Source: Nocardioides sp. (GTDB lineage Bacteria; Actinomycetota; Actinomycetes; Propionibacteriales; Nocardioidaceae). From it: a stretch of 33,272 nt of DNA. Position 1 is the first letter of the stretch. Each line of letters starts with the position of its first letter. Positions 14,567-22,292 of this stretch are shown in pieces. Location of the stretch: the NCBI RefSeq assembly GCF_014360585.1, contig NZ_JACIXG010000056.1:1-33272 (forward strand), written 5' to 3'. A program made the position numbers and the translations under genes. A model generated the notes under the pieces. The model searched no databases and had not been told where the DNA came from. It was given only the letters and a program-made list of their open reading frames with translations.

Positions 14567-15383
14567 CCCCAAGCCGCCCTCGGCGCTCGTCAGGATCATC
14601 AACTCTGGCTGGGCCACGGCCGGCACGGTGCTGGCGCTTCCTCTTACCGGCGCGGCGGTCGCCACCGGCGGATGGGGCTGGGCGGTGGGCGCGGGAGCAG
14701 CGCTGGGCATCGGGGTCACAGCCGCCGCGTTCCCGAGGCGGCCACCCTCCCCTCAGACGCCGCCTCGACCCACGGGGCCGGTCAACTACTACTTCCTCAG
14801 CCCCTCGCGCGTCGCCTGGGTTCATGCCCACATCCACGGCGGCAGAGTCGGCGTCAAGACTCGCGGCGAGATGAGGGAACGAGGCGTGGCCGTCAAGGCA
14901 GGATTCTCGCTGCCGCCCGCGAACCTGATGAACGAGTTCGGACGGAAGATCTCGAACAACTACTCCGACGAGCTCCAGGTCACACCGGAGATCATGGCCG
15001 ACGAGGTCCGCGCCTACCTCTCGCAGCGAGATGCCCTCCACGACCTTCAGAACCTGAGCGACGTCGACCTGCAGAGGCTGGGCCGGCGAGTGGACGACAC
15101 CGAGGGTGGCGTCGAGTTCGCCACCTTCATCGCTGACGGCCCCGACGTCCACGCGGCGATCGACAAGGTGCCCGAAGCACCGGAGAACGGCCCGGACTCG
15201 ACGTGCGAGACCATCCTGCAGGCCGCCAACGGGTTCACGATCACGCTCCGGGTCGGCAGCCGCAAGCAGCTCGACGACTTCGACGACCTGGAGAAGCTGC
15301 CCTACGTCACCGTGTTCGGTGTCCTCCGCGGGTTCGATGCCGACAAGCGTGCCGCTTCGGTGCGCGTCATCGCGGTCTACTGA
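14553..15383 (+). CDS. Membrane-associated protein of unknown function, partner of the VWA protein
   Basis: Protein of 276 aa that I do not recognise. GTG 14553 has AGGAG 5 nt upstream, inside the end of the VWA gene, and the frames overlap by 14 bp, so it is translationally coupled to it. The N-terminus has two adjacent hydrophobic stretches (about 14-50, WATAGTVLALPLTGAAVA and WAVGAGAALGIGVTAAAF) forming a hairpin, then a Pro-rich linker. The soluble domain of about 200 residues begins VNYYFLSPSRVAWVHAHI. It has alpha/beta character, two Asp-rich stretches, and ends in a beta-rich segment (YVTVFGVLRGFDADKRAASV). If the N-terminus is inside, the soluble domain would be cytosolic, on the opposite side from the VWA module. 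It probably works with the VWA protein. Confidence 0.75.
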   Translation: MTTSDPKPPSALVRIINSGWATAGTVLALPLTGAAVATGGWGWAVGAGAALGIGVTAAAFPRRPPSPQTPPRPTGPVNYYFLSPSRVAWVHAHIHGGRVGVKTRGEMRERGVAVKAGFSLPPANLMNEFGRKISNNYSDELQVTPEIMADEVRAYLSQRDALHDLQNLSDVDLQRLGRRVDDTEGGVEFATFIADGPDVHAAIDKVPEAPENGPDSTCETILQAANGFTITLRVGSRKQLDDFDDLEKLPYVTVFGVLRGFDADKRAASVRVIAVY

Positions 15384-15415
15384 GCCCCGGGTCGCTGCGG
15401 GCCGCGCGCACGCGG

Positions 15416-15421
15416 CAGACT
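15416..15421 (+). promoter_or_regulatory. Putative -10 element (CAGACT), leaderless galK
   Basis: CAGACT lies 7 nt upstream of ATG 15429 with no Shine-Dalgarno sequence between, suggesting that galK has its own leaderless promoter rather than being read from the VWA operon. Confidence 0.35.
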
Positions 15422-15428
15422 TTGCACC

Positions 15429-16589
15429 ATGCTCGAACCGACCGACCTCACCACCCGCGCGACCGAGGCGCTGCGTACGACATTCGGCACCGAGGCCACG
15501 GTTGTCGGGAGGGCGCCGGGGCGGGTCAACCTGATCGGCGAGCACACCGACTACAACGCCGGGCTGGTGCTGCCGGTAGCGCTCCCCCACGCCACCTACG
15601 CCGCGGCCGCACCGCGCACCGACGGCGTCATCCGGATCGCCTCGGCCCAGGAACCCGAGGCGTTCACCGGCCACATCGACGAGCTCGGACCGCAGATCGA
15701 AGGCTGGGCGGCGTACGTCGCGGGGGTGCTGTGGACGTTGCGCGAGGCGGGCCTCCTCACGGGCGGGCTGGACATGCACCTGGAGTCCTCGGTCCCGCTC
15801 GGGGCCGGCCTGTCCTCCTCGGCGTCGGTCGAGTGTGCCACCGCGGCGGCAGCGCTCGGCGTCGCTGGCCGGGTTCTCGACGAGGACCTGCAGCGGGCCG
15901 TCGTCGCTGCCGGGATCCGGGCCGAGACCGAGGTCGCCAACGCGCCGACCGGCGGGATGGACCAGTCGGTCGCGGTCTTCGCCGAGGCGGGCGGCGCCCT
16001 GTTGATCGACTTCGACTCCGGCGAGCACCGCAACGTCCCGCTCGCCCTCGGCGAGCGCACCATCCTGGTCACCGACACCCGGGTCAAGCACCAGCTGACC
16101 GACGGCGGCTACGCCTCCCGCCGCGCCCAGTGCGAGAAGGCCGCCGCCGACCTCGGGCTGAGCTCGCTGCGCGCGGCCACCCTGGACCAGGTCGAGTCGC
16201 TGGGCGACGACATCGTCCGCCGCCGGGCCCGCCACATCGTCACCGAGATCGCCCGCGTCGAGCCGACAGTGACCGCACTGGGAGCCGGCGACTGGGCCGC
16301 GATCGGTGAGCTCTTCGCCGCCTCCCACGCATCCATGCGCGACGACTTCGAGATCTCCGTCCCCGAGCTCGACCTCGCCGTGGCCACCGCCGTCGAGGCC
16401 GGCGCCGACGGCGCCCGGATGACCGGCGGCGGCTTCGGCGGATCGATCGTCTCGATCCTGCCCGCCTCCGCCGTCGAGTCGGTAAGCGCAGCCATCGACG
16501 AGGCCTTCGCCGAAGCCGGCTACGGCGCCCCGGGGCACCTGATCGCCAGCCCGTCGGCGGGCGCGACGTTCACCGAGGTAACTCGGTGA
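15429..16589 (+). CDS. galK: Galactokinase
   Basis: GHMP-family kinase of 386 aa that phosphorylates galactose to galactose-1-phosphate with ATP, the first committed step of the Leloir pathway. The galactokinase signature GRVNLIGEHTDYN is at 31-43, the GHMP ATP-binding loop is VPLGAGLSSSASVE, the catalytic Asp region is TGGMDQSVA, and motif III is GGGFGGSIVSIL. Length is normal. galT and galE are not adjacent, so the Leloir genes are split here. The last codons and the stop lie in one arm of a 20-bp inverted repeat that separates this gene from the converging patatin gene. Confidence 0.96.
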   Translation: MLEPTDLTTRATEALRTTFGTEATVVGRAPGRVNLIGEHTDYNAGLVLPVALPHATYAAAAPRTDGVIRIASAQEPEAFTGHIDELGPQIEGWAAYVAGVLWTLREAGLLTGGLDMHLESSVPLGAGLSSSASVECATAAAALGVAGRVLDEDLQRAVVAAGIRAETEVANAPTGGMDQSVAVFAEAGGALLIDFDSGEHRNVPLALGERTILVTDTRVKHQLTDGGYASRRAQCEKAAADLGLSSLRAATLDQVESLGDDIVRRRARHIVTEIARVEPTVTALGAGDWAAIGELFAASHASMRDDFEISVPELDLAVATAVEAGADGARMTGGGFGGSIVSILPASAVESVSAAIDEAFAEAGYGAPGHLIASPSAGATFTEVTR

Positions 16590-16650
16590 GCTCGCACTGA
16601 CTTCGTGGAGTTCGACGAGGTAAGTGGTCCCTGACCGAGTTACCTCGGTG
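16571..16650. terminator. Inverted repeat between galK and the patatin gene
   Basis: The arms 16571-16590 and 16631-16650 are reverse complements over 20 bp with one mismatch (16 bp perfect: ACCGAGGTAACTCGGT and its complement). Each arm is itself a small palindrome (ACCGAG/CTCGGT). The left arm includes the galK stop codon. This could be a bidirectional terminator for the convergent pair, or the relic of a small inverted-repeat element. Confidence 0.6.
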
Positions 16651-16668
16651 AGCATCCGCCGCGCTGAC

Positions 16669-17598
16669 TCAGACCAAGCCCGCCTCGGCCAGCGTCCGGG
16701 TGGTGGTGGCGATCGCGGCCTCCCGCGCGACTCGCAGCAGGTCGACGTCCGTCTCGGTGCGGCCCGGGATCGGGTCGAACGCATCCGGTGCGAAGGTCAG
16801 CGTACGCACGCCCGCATGACCACCGGCCCTCATCTCCGCGACCGCGCTGCGGTAGCGGTCCGGGCGGCTCCGGTAGAGGTCGCCGAGGTCGGGGTTCACC
16901 CGGCGCAGGTAGCGCTCGATCACGCGGTCGGCACGCCCGTAGAGCGGCGCCGTCCCGTACGGCCGGGTCGCCAGCACGATCGCATGCGTCGCCCCGAGCG
17001 CCGCCGCCGAGGCGACCGGCACCGGCTCGACCAGCCCGCCGTCGAGCCAGCGGCGGCCGCGTACGGTCACCGGGAGCCCGCCGGCGAGGGGCAGCTGGCT
17101 GGAGGCGATCACCGAGTCGGCGAGGTCGGTGGGACCGGTGAAGTCGGTGAGCGGGACGGACTTCGCCGTCACCACGTCGGTGGCAACCGCCGCCAGCCGG
17201 GGCGCGCCGTCCCGCAACGCCAGCGACCACTCGAACAGCTCAGCCGAGCGGGCGGTGATCCCCCGGGTGTCGACCATCGACTTGCGGCGCAGCATCCGCC
17301 CCGCGCCGATGTACTCCGGCGAGGCGAACACCGAGGCGTACGACTCGCTGAAGGCGCCGATCGTCCCGGCCGCCACCGCGGTCGCGTTGGCGGCGCCGGC
17401 GGAGGTGCCGACCACCAGGTCGACCGCATCCAGCAGTCCCCGGTCGGCGAGCACCGCGGCCATCGTCGCCGACAGCATCCCCCGCATCCCGCCGCCCTCG
17501 ATCACGAGAGCCAGGGTCGCCTCGTCACCGTCGTTCCGACCGTCCCCGCTCAGGCGGGACCGGAGCAGCTCGGCCACCCCCGATTGCAATGCGTCCAC
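16669..17598 (-). CDS. Patatin-like phospholipase family protein
   Basis: Serine acyl hydrolase of 309 aa with a Ser-Asp dyad, probably acting on phospholipids or acylglycerols. The glycine-rich oxyanion loop is EGGGMRGM (34-41), the nucleophile Ser66 sits in GTSAG, and the catalytic Asp186 is in WLDGGLVEP (DGG form). No signal peptide is seen. The GTG at 17598 is the first start in frame that retains the whole domain. It is transcribed toward galK. Some patatin-like proteins serve stress or defence roles, but nothing in the neighbourhood points to that. Confidence 0.92.
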   Translation of the reverse strand: MDALQSGVAELLRSRLSGDGRNDGDEATLALVIEGGGMRGMLSATMAAVLADRGLLDAVDLVVGTSAGAANATAVAAGTIGAFSESYASVFASPEYIGAGRMLRRKSMVDTRGITARSAELFEWSLALRDGAPRLAAVATDVVTAKSVPLTDFTGPTDLADSVIASSQLPLAGGLPVTVRGRRWLDGGLVEPVPVASAAALGATHAIVLATRPYGTAPLYGRADRVIERYLRRVNPDLGDLYRSRPDRYRSAVAEMRAGGHAGVRTLTFAPDAFDPIPGRTETDVDLLRVAREAAIATTTRTLAEAGLV

Positions 17599-17697
17599 AC
17601 CTGGATTGTGATGCTACTGGCGAGTAGACCGCTCACCGGGGTCGCTCCAGCGCCCCGGGACAAGGGCGCAGGTCACATCCCGTCCACGACAAGAAAG

Positions 17698-17735
17698 ATG
17701 CCGAGTCGGCGCGTCATGACGCGCCGACTCGGCAT
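17698..17735 (-). terminator. 38-bp perfect palindrome, terminator of the acyl-CoA dehydrogenase operon
   Basis: The segment is a perfect inverted repeat over its full 38 bp (arms of 19 bp, outer part ATGCCGAGTCGGCGCGTCA). On the minus strand it begins 37 nt after the dehydrogenase stop at 17772 and is followed by CTTTCTTGTCG, a T-rich tail. It is the strongest intrinsic-terminator-like structure in the window. Confidence 0.75.
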
Positions 17736-17771
17736 TCATTCCGGTCAGGATGAGCCGACTCGGGCCCGGGT

Positions 17772-18986
17772 CTACTTCAGCTCGGCCGAGGAGAGGCCCA
17801 GCACCCGTCGCGCCACGATCAGCTGCTGGATCTGCTGGGTGCCCTCGAAGATGTCGAGGATCTTCGAGTCGCGTGCCCACTTCTCCAGCAGCTCACCCTC
17901 GGAGTAGCCGATGGTCCCGGCCAGCTCGACACAGGACAGGGTCACGTCGGAGCCCATCCGGCCGGCCTTGGCCTTGGCCATGGACGCTTCCTTGGAGTTC
18001 GGCTGGCGGTTGTCGGCCATCCAGGCGGCCTGGAGCATGAGGAGGTACGCGCCCTCGTAGTCCGACTCCAGCTGGATGAACTTCGCCGCGGCCGCCGACT
18101 GCAGGTGAGCCGGCCGGTCGTAGTCGATCTCGACGCCCGCCTTCTCGAGCAGGTCGCGGGTGTAGTCGAGCGCGGCCCGGGCACAGCCGACCGCCATCGA
18201 GGCCACCAGCGGCCGGGTGTTGTCGAAGGTGGCCATCGCGCCGGCGAAGCCCTCCTTGACGTTGACCTCGGGGCTCCCGAGAAGGTTCTCGGCCGGCACC
18301 CGGCAGTCGGTGAAGGTGATCGTGGCGGTGTCGGAGGCCTTGATCCCGAGCTTGTGCTCGAGACGCTCGACCTTCATCCCCGGCGTGCCCTTCTCGACCA
18401 CGAACGACTTGATCGCCGCTTTGCCGAGCTCCTTGTCGAGGGTCGCCCACACCACGACCGCGTCGGCGCGGTCACCGGAGGTGACGAAGATCTTCTCGCC
18501 GTTGAGCACGTAGTGGTCGCCGTCTAGCGTGGCGGTGGTCTTGATGTTGGCCGAGTCCGAGCCGGTGCCGGGCTCGGTGATCGCCATCGCAGCCCATACG
18601 CCGTCGAAGCGCTCGTGCTGCTCGTCGTTGGCGACGCTCGCGATGGCGGAGTTGCCGAGGCCCTGGCGGGGCATGGCCAGCGTGAGCCCGACATCACCCC
18701 AGCACATCTCATTGACGGAGAGGACCGAGGACATGTTGGCGCCGTTCCTGACGGAGCCGTCGTCGGGCTTCGAGTCACGGCGTACGCCGGTGGCCCCCGC
18801 ACCCTCGCCCTGCCCGGACTCGGAGAGCCCGTCGGCCATGGCGGCGAGCATGTCGAGCTCGGTGGGGTACTCGTGCTCGGCCTTGTCGTACTTGCGCGAG
18901 ATCGGTCGCAGCATGTTCATCGCGACCTGGTGGACCTGCTCGCGCAGCGGCTTGAGCTTCTTCGGGTCTTCCAGATTGATGGCCAT
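17772..18986 (-). CDS. Acyl-CoA dehydrogenase, catalytic partner of the upstream homologue
   Basis: FAD-dependent acyl-CoA dehydrogenase of 404 aa catalysing the first oxidation of a beta-oxidation cycle. Conserved parts are the FAD/substrate region (AMAITEPGTGSDSANIKTTA), NGEKIFVTSGDRAD, the middle beta domain, and the C-terminal helical domain with ILDIFEGTQQIQQLIVARRV, where the Glu of FEGT is the position of the catalytic base. The start ATG 18986 shares one base with the stop of the preceding dehydrogenase gene (TGATG), so the two are translationally coupled. Paired FadE genes in Actinobacteria often make alpha2beta2 enzymes. The sizes and order recall M. tuberculosis FadE24-FadE23, which I cannot confirm. 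The chain-length or steroid substrate is unknown. Confidence 0.92.
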   Translation of the reverse strand: MAINLEDPKKLKPLREQVHQVAMNMLRPISRKYDKAEHEYPTELDMLAAMADGLSESGQGEGAGATGVRRDSKPDDGSVRNGANMSSVLSVNEMCWGDVGLTLAMPRQGLGNSAIASVANDEQHERFDGVWAAMAITEPGTGSDSANIKTTATLDGDHYVLNGEKIFVTSGDRADAVVVWATLDKELGKAAIKSFVVEKGTPGMKVERLEHKLGIKASDTATITFTDCRVPAENLLGSPEVNVKEGFAGAMATFDNTRPLVASMAVGCARAALDYTRDLLEKAGVEIDYDRPAHLQSAAAAKFIQLESDYEGAYLLMLQAAWMADNRQPNSKEASMAKAKAGRMGSDVTLSCVELAGTIGYSEGELLEKWARDSKILDIFEGTQQIQQLIVARRVLGLSSAELK

Positions 18987-20350
18987 CAGACCAGCACCGT
19001 GCCTTCCATGATTCCGATGGCACGCAGGTCGCGGTACCACCGCTCGACCGGGTGCTCCTTGACGAAGCCGTGACCACCGAGCAACTGGACGCCGTCGAGG
19101 CCGATCTGCATGCCCTTGTCGGCGCAGAGCTTGCGGGCCAGCGCGATCTCGCGGGTCGCGTCGATCCCCTGGGCCACACGGGACGCGGCCTTGTAGGTCA
19201 CCAGGCGCATCGCCTGCAGCTCGATCGCGATGTTGGCGACCATGAAGGCAACCGACTGGCGGTGGGCGATCGGCTCGCCGAAGGCTTCGCGCTCCTTGAC
19301 GTAGGGCGTCACGTAGTCGAGCACGGCCTGACCGACGCCGATGGACAGCGCGCACCAGGCGAGACGGGACAGCCGCACAGCCTCGGTGTAGGTCGAGCCG
19401 TCGGTCTCACCGAGGACCGCGTCGGCGGGGACCTTCACGTCGGTCAGAGTCAGCTTGGTGAGCGAGGCGGCCCGCACACCCATCGCCGGCTCGGACTCGA
19501 TGGACAGCCCCTCGGTCGAGGACTCGACGAGGAACAGCACCGGCTTGCCGTCGAGGGCGGCGCCGACGACGAAGAGCTCGGCCTCGACGCCGCGGGCGAC
19601 CAGTGACTTGGCACCGTTGATGGTGTAGCCGCCGGCCGTCTTCGTGGCAGTGGTTGCCGGGGTGAGCACGTCGAAGAGGACCTTGTCCTCGTTGAGCGCG
19701 AACGCCGCGGCAGGAACGTTGCCTTCGGTGAAGGCCGGCAGGTAGGTCTGCTGCTGCGCGTCGGTGCCCCACAGGCCCAGCGCGGTCGCGACCGAGCCGG
19801 GCGCGAGCGCCGCGACGGCCAGACCGAGGTCACCCTTGGCGAGCGCCTCGGCGACCAGGGTGCCGGCGACCGCGGAACGGGTCTCGGAGATGCCGCCGAG
19901 CTCCTCGGGGACACCCAGGATCGGCAGCCCGATCTCGAGGCTCGACTTGAGCAGGTCGTCGGGCGCGGCGCAGGCCTCGTCGGCCTCGGCCGCTGCGGGC
20001 CGCACGACCTCCGCGGCGAACTCGGTGACGACGTCGACGAGCATCTGCTCGTCCTCGGTCGGGGTCAGGTCGAAGACGCCTTTGGGGATGGCGTTGGGCA
20101 CGCGGACGCCCGGAGCTCCCGGCTTGCCCTTCTTCTTGAACGCACGACTGGTCGCCGCCATCGTCTTGAACCCGCTGCGGGTCACCGTGAAGACGGCCTG
20201 CTCGGTCTGCTTGCGGACACCGAGCCGGTCGAGCACAGGACTCTGCGAGAGCTTGCGCAGACCGGCCACGGCGAATCCGATCGGATCACGCGACTCGCCG
20301 GACGGGACGCCGTGCGCGACCCCGCCACGTAGGCCTTGGAGGATACTCAT
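18986..20350 (-). CDS. Acyl-CoA dehydrogenase with N-terminal extension
   Basis: Acyl-CoA dehydrogenase homologue of 454 aa, first gene of a two-gene operon. About 90 residues precede the usual N-terminal helical domain and include a basic stretch (SRAFKKKGKPGAPGVRV), so it is longer than the typical 380-400 aa. The family core follows: GLPILGVPEELGGISETRSA, a recognisable but divergent FAD region (AAFALNEDKVLFDVL in place of the usual TEPxAGSD loop), and the C-terminal domain with DGVQLLGGHGFVKEHPVERW. It ends abruptly after IMEGTVLV, lacking the terminal helix present in its partner. The divergent flavin loop and short C-terminus suggest a structural or regulatory subunit of a heteromeric enzyme (inference). 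The ATG at 20350 follows a palindrome at 20360-20376. Confidence 0.9.
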   Translation of the reverse strand: MSILQGLRGGVAHGVPSGESRDPIGFAVAGLRKLSQSPVLDRLGVRKQTEQAVFTVTRSGFKTMAATSRAFKKKGKPGAPGVRVPNAIPKGVFDLTPTEDEQMLVDVVTEFAAEVVRPAAAEADEACAAPDDLLKSSLEIGLPILGVPEELGGISETRSAVAGTLVAEALAKGDLGLAVAALAPGSVATALGLWGTDAQQQTYLPAFTEGNVPAAAFALNEDKVLFDVLTPATTATKTAGGYTINGAKSLVARGVEAELFVVGAALDGKPVLFLVESSTEGLSIESEPAMGVRAASLTKLTLTDVKVPADAVLGETDGSTYTEAVRLSRLAWCALSIGVGQAVLDYVTPYVKEREAFGEPIAHRQSVAFMVANIAIELQAMRLVTYKAASRVAQGIDATREIALARKLCADKGMQIGLDGVQLLGGHGFVKEHPVERWYRDLRAIGIMEGTVLV

Positions 20351-20359
20351 GAGTAGAAC

Positions 20360-20376
20360 TGTAACTGGGAGTTACA
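20360..20376. promoter_or_regulatory. Palindrome TGTAACT-GGG-AGTTACA, candidate operator
   Basis: Perfect 7-bp arms around GGG lie 9 bp upstream of the acyl-CoA dehydrogenase start. The size and symmetry match operators of TetR-type lipid-catabolism repressors, but no such regulator is encoded next to it and the specific regulator cannot be named. Confidence 0.55.
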
Positions 20377-20386
20377 ACGCGGTCTA

Positions 20387-20401
20387 CACCTGGACCAGGT
20401 G
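20387..20401. promoter_or_regulatory. Palindrome CACCTGG-A-CCAGGTG, candidate operator
   Basis: A perfect 15-bp palindrome with a single central base, 10 bp from the preceding palindrome, in the 95-bp space between the divergent dehydrogenase operon and def. It could regulate either direction. Confidence 0.45.
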
Positions 20402-20445
20402 ATGGCGGTAACAAACTGCGTACGAACGCTTTATAGAGTTGGAAC

Positions 20446-21075
20446 ATGGCCGACTCCTCCCTCGAATCCCCCGCTCCTCACGAAGGCGCAGCCCCGCTCA
20501 CACCCCACGGCCCCCTGCCCGAAGGCGGGACTGTGCGGCCGATAACCCGCTGGGGCACTCCGGTGATGCACCGGCCCAAGAAGCAGGTCGAAGTCTTCGA
20601 CGACGCGCTGGGCGCACTGGCCGCCGACATGGTCGCCACCATGTACGCCGCCGAGGGCGTGGGGCTGGCCGCCGACCAGATCGGCGAGGACGTCGCGATC
20701 TTCGTCTTCGACTGCCCCGACGCCGTCGGCCAGCGCACCGTCGGCGTCGTCTGCAACCCCGTCCTGACGCTGCCGGAGGGCGATGACCGCCACCTGGACG
20801 TGGATCTCGAGGGCTGCCTCTCCTTCCCCGGCGCGTTCGTCGATTGCGGCCGCCCGGACTGGGCCTCCGTGGACGGCTTCGGGCTCGACGGCCAGCCGGT
20901 CCATTTCGAGGGCGACGGGCTGCTGGCCAGGTGCCTCCAGCACGAGACCGACCACACCAACGGCACCGTCTTCGGCGACCGCATCTCGGCCAAGGCGCGC
21001 AAGAAGCTCACCAAGGAGCACGACCGGCTCGCCAAGGAGTTCCCCGCCGACTGGCCCGCCACCTCGGCCGAATAG
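20446..21075 (+). CDS. def: Peptide deformylase
   Basis: Metal-dependent hydrolase of 209 aa that removes the formyl group from N-terminal methionine of nascent proteins. All three motifs are present: GVGLAADQIG (motif I), EGCLSFPG with metal ligand Cys124 (motif II) and HETDH at 166-170 with ligands His166/His170 and catalytic Glu167 (motif III). An N-terminal extension of about 30 residues is present, as in several actinobacterial deformylases. A TATAGA box near 20432 could be its -10 with little or no leader. It is divergent from the dehydrogenase operon and not next to fmt. Its stop codon region merges with the hairpin ending lhgO. Confidence 0.95.
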   Translation: MADSSLESPAPHEGAAPLTPHGPLPEGGTVRPITRWGTPVMHRPKKQVEVFDDALGALAADMVATMYAAEGVGLAADQIGEDVAIFVFDCPDAVGQRTVGVVCNPVLTLPEGDDRHLDVDLEGCLSFPGAFVDCGRPDWASVDGFGLDGQPVHFEGDGLLARCLQHETDHTNGTVFGDRISAKARKKLTKEHDRLAKEFPADWPATSAE

Positions 21076-21079
21076 TCAC

Positions 21080-21103
21080 TTTCTGACGTCGAGAAGTCAG
21101 AAA
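21080..21103. terminator. Bidirectional hairpin between def and lhgO
   Basis: TTTCTGAC (21080-21087) and GTCAGAAA (21096-21103) form a perfect 8-bp stem with an 8-nt loop. It begins 5 nt after the def stop and overlaps the final codon and stop of lhgO (21097-21099). It probably ends both converging transcripts. Confidence 0.6.
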
Positions 21104-22281
21104 CTCCGATCGACGACGTACTCGGCGATCGCGAGGCTGGAGGTCGCGGCCGGGCTCGGCGCGTTGCGCACTGACGTGATGCCGTCGGAGTGGTGGATGA
21201 CGAAGTCGTCGACCAGCGAACCGTCGCGCTCGATCGCCTGGGCACGCAGGCCCAGGCCAGCCCTGAGGACGTCGTCGGCGCCGATCGCGGGCACGTAGCG
21301 CTGGGCGCCTCGCATGTAGGCGCGCTTGGAGAGTACGCCGCGGATCTCGGTCAGGCCGGTGCGCCAGTGCTCCGCGCCGAACCGCCAGAACCCCGGCCAG
21401 GTCAGCGTGTCGGCCAGATCGCGCGGCGTCACGGACGTGCGCCCGTAGCGCTGCCGGCTCAGTGCCAGGAAGGCGTTGGGGCCGACCTCGAGACCGCCGC
21501 CCACCCGACGCGTGAAGTGCACGCCGAGGAAGGGGTAGCGCGGGTCGGGGACCGGATAGACCATGCCCTTGACGAGGTCCTGCTTCGCCTCGCTGACCTG
21601 CATGTACTCACCGCGGAACGGAATGATCCGGGGCGCTTCGGGGCCGCCGGCGAGCTCACCGAGCCGGTCGGACTCCAGGCCTCCGCAGACGACCAGGTGG
21701 TCGACCTGGGTCCGCCCGGAGGCCGTCTCGACGTCGATCCCGCCGATCTTGCGATGGATGCCGGTGACCTCCTCACTGAGGCGTACCTCTCCCCCGGCTT
21801 CGGTGATCGTCCGGCCGAGCGTCTCGGCCACCGCGACGTAGTCGATGATGGCGGTCCTCGGCGAGTGCAGCGCGGCCAGCCCCACCGCGTACGGCTCGAT
21901 CTCCTCGATTTCCTCGCGGCCGACTCGCCGCAGGCCGGGGACGGCGTTGTCGGTGGCCGTCTTCTCCAACGCGTCGAAGCGCCCCATCTCGTCCTCACCG
22001 ACCGCGACGACGAGCTTGCCGCACTCCTCGAACGGGATCCGGTGCTCGGCGGCGAACTCCTTCAGCAGGTCACGCCCGCGCGCGCAGAGCCGGGCCTTGA
22101 GGCTGCCGGGCTTGTAGTAGATCCCCGCGTGGACGACGCCGGAGTTGTGCCCGGTCTGATGGGCGCCCAGCCGGCTCTCCTTCTCGAACACCACGACGGT
22201 GTCCTCAGGGCGGCGCAGCAGGATCTCGCGGGCCACCGCCAGCCCGACGGTCCCGCCACCGACCACGCCGACGGTCGTCAT
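21097..22281 (-). CDS. lhgO: L-2-hydroxyglutarate oxidase
   Basis: FAD-dependent oxidase/dehydrogenase of 394 aa that oxidises L-2-hydroxyglutarate to 2-oxoglutarate. The N-terminal dinucleotide fold VGVVGGGTVGLAVAREIL binds FAD, followed by GAHQTGHNSGVVHAGIYYKP, the hallmark of the LhgO/L2HGDH family. C-terminal elements include YPVPDPRYPFLGVHFTRRV and GPNAFLALSRQRYG. The ATG at 22281 begins the FAD fold; the longer frame upstream lacks family similarity and crosses into hepT. It starts 11 nt after the hepT stop, with GAAGG directly against the ATG, so translation may depend on coupling to hepT. Confidence 0.93.
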   Translation of the reverse strand: MTTVGVVGGGTVGLAVAREILLRRPEDTVVVFEKESRLGAHQTGHNSGVVHAGIYYKPGSLKARLCARGRDLLKEFAAEHRIPFEECGKLVVAVGEDEMGRFDALEKTATDNAVPGLRRVGREEIEEIEPYAVGLAALHSPRTAIIDYVAVAETLGRTITEAGGEVRLSEEVTGIHRKIGGIDVETASGRTQVDHLVVCGGLESDRLGELAGGPEAPRIIPFRGEYMQVSEAKQDLVKGMVYPVPDPRYPFLGVHFTRRVGGGLEVGPNAFLALSRQRYGRTSVTPRDLADTLTWPGFWRFGAEHWRTGLTEIRGVLSKRAYMRGAQRYVPAIGADDVLRAGLGLRAQAIERDGSLVDDFVIHHSDGITSVRNAPSPAATSSLAIAEYVVDRSF

Positions 22282-22292
22282 CCTTCGAGAGC

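Noticed and set aside
14367..16784. Minus-strand open frame of 805 codons opposite the VWA partner and galK
   Set aside because: Antisense shadow of galK and its neighbours; no domain or ribosome-binding site, and galK motifs on the plus strand are unambiguous.
16669..17598. Patatin gene as part of a CBASS-type defence operon
   Set aside because: No cyclic-nucleotide synthase or ubiquitin-like accessory genes nearby; neighbours are metabolic.
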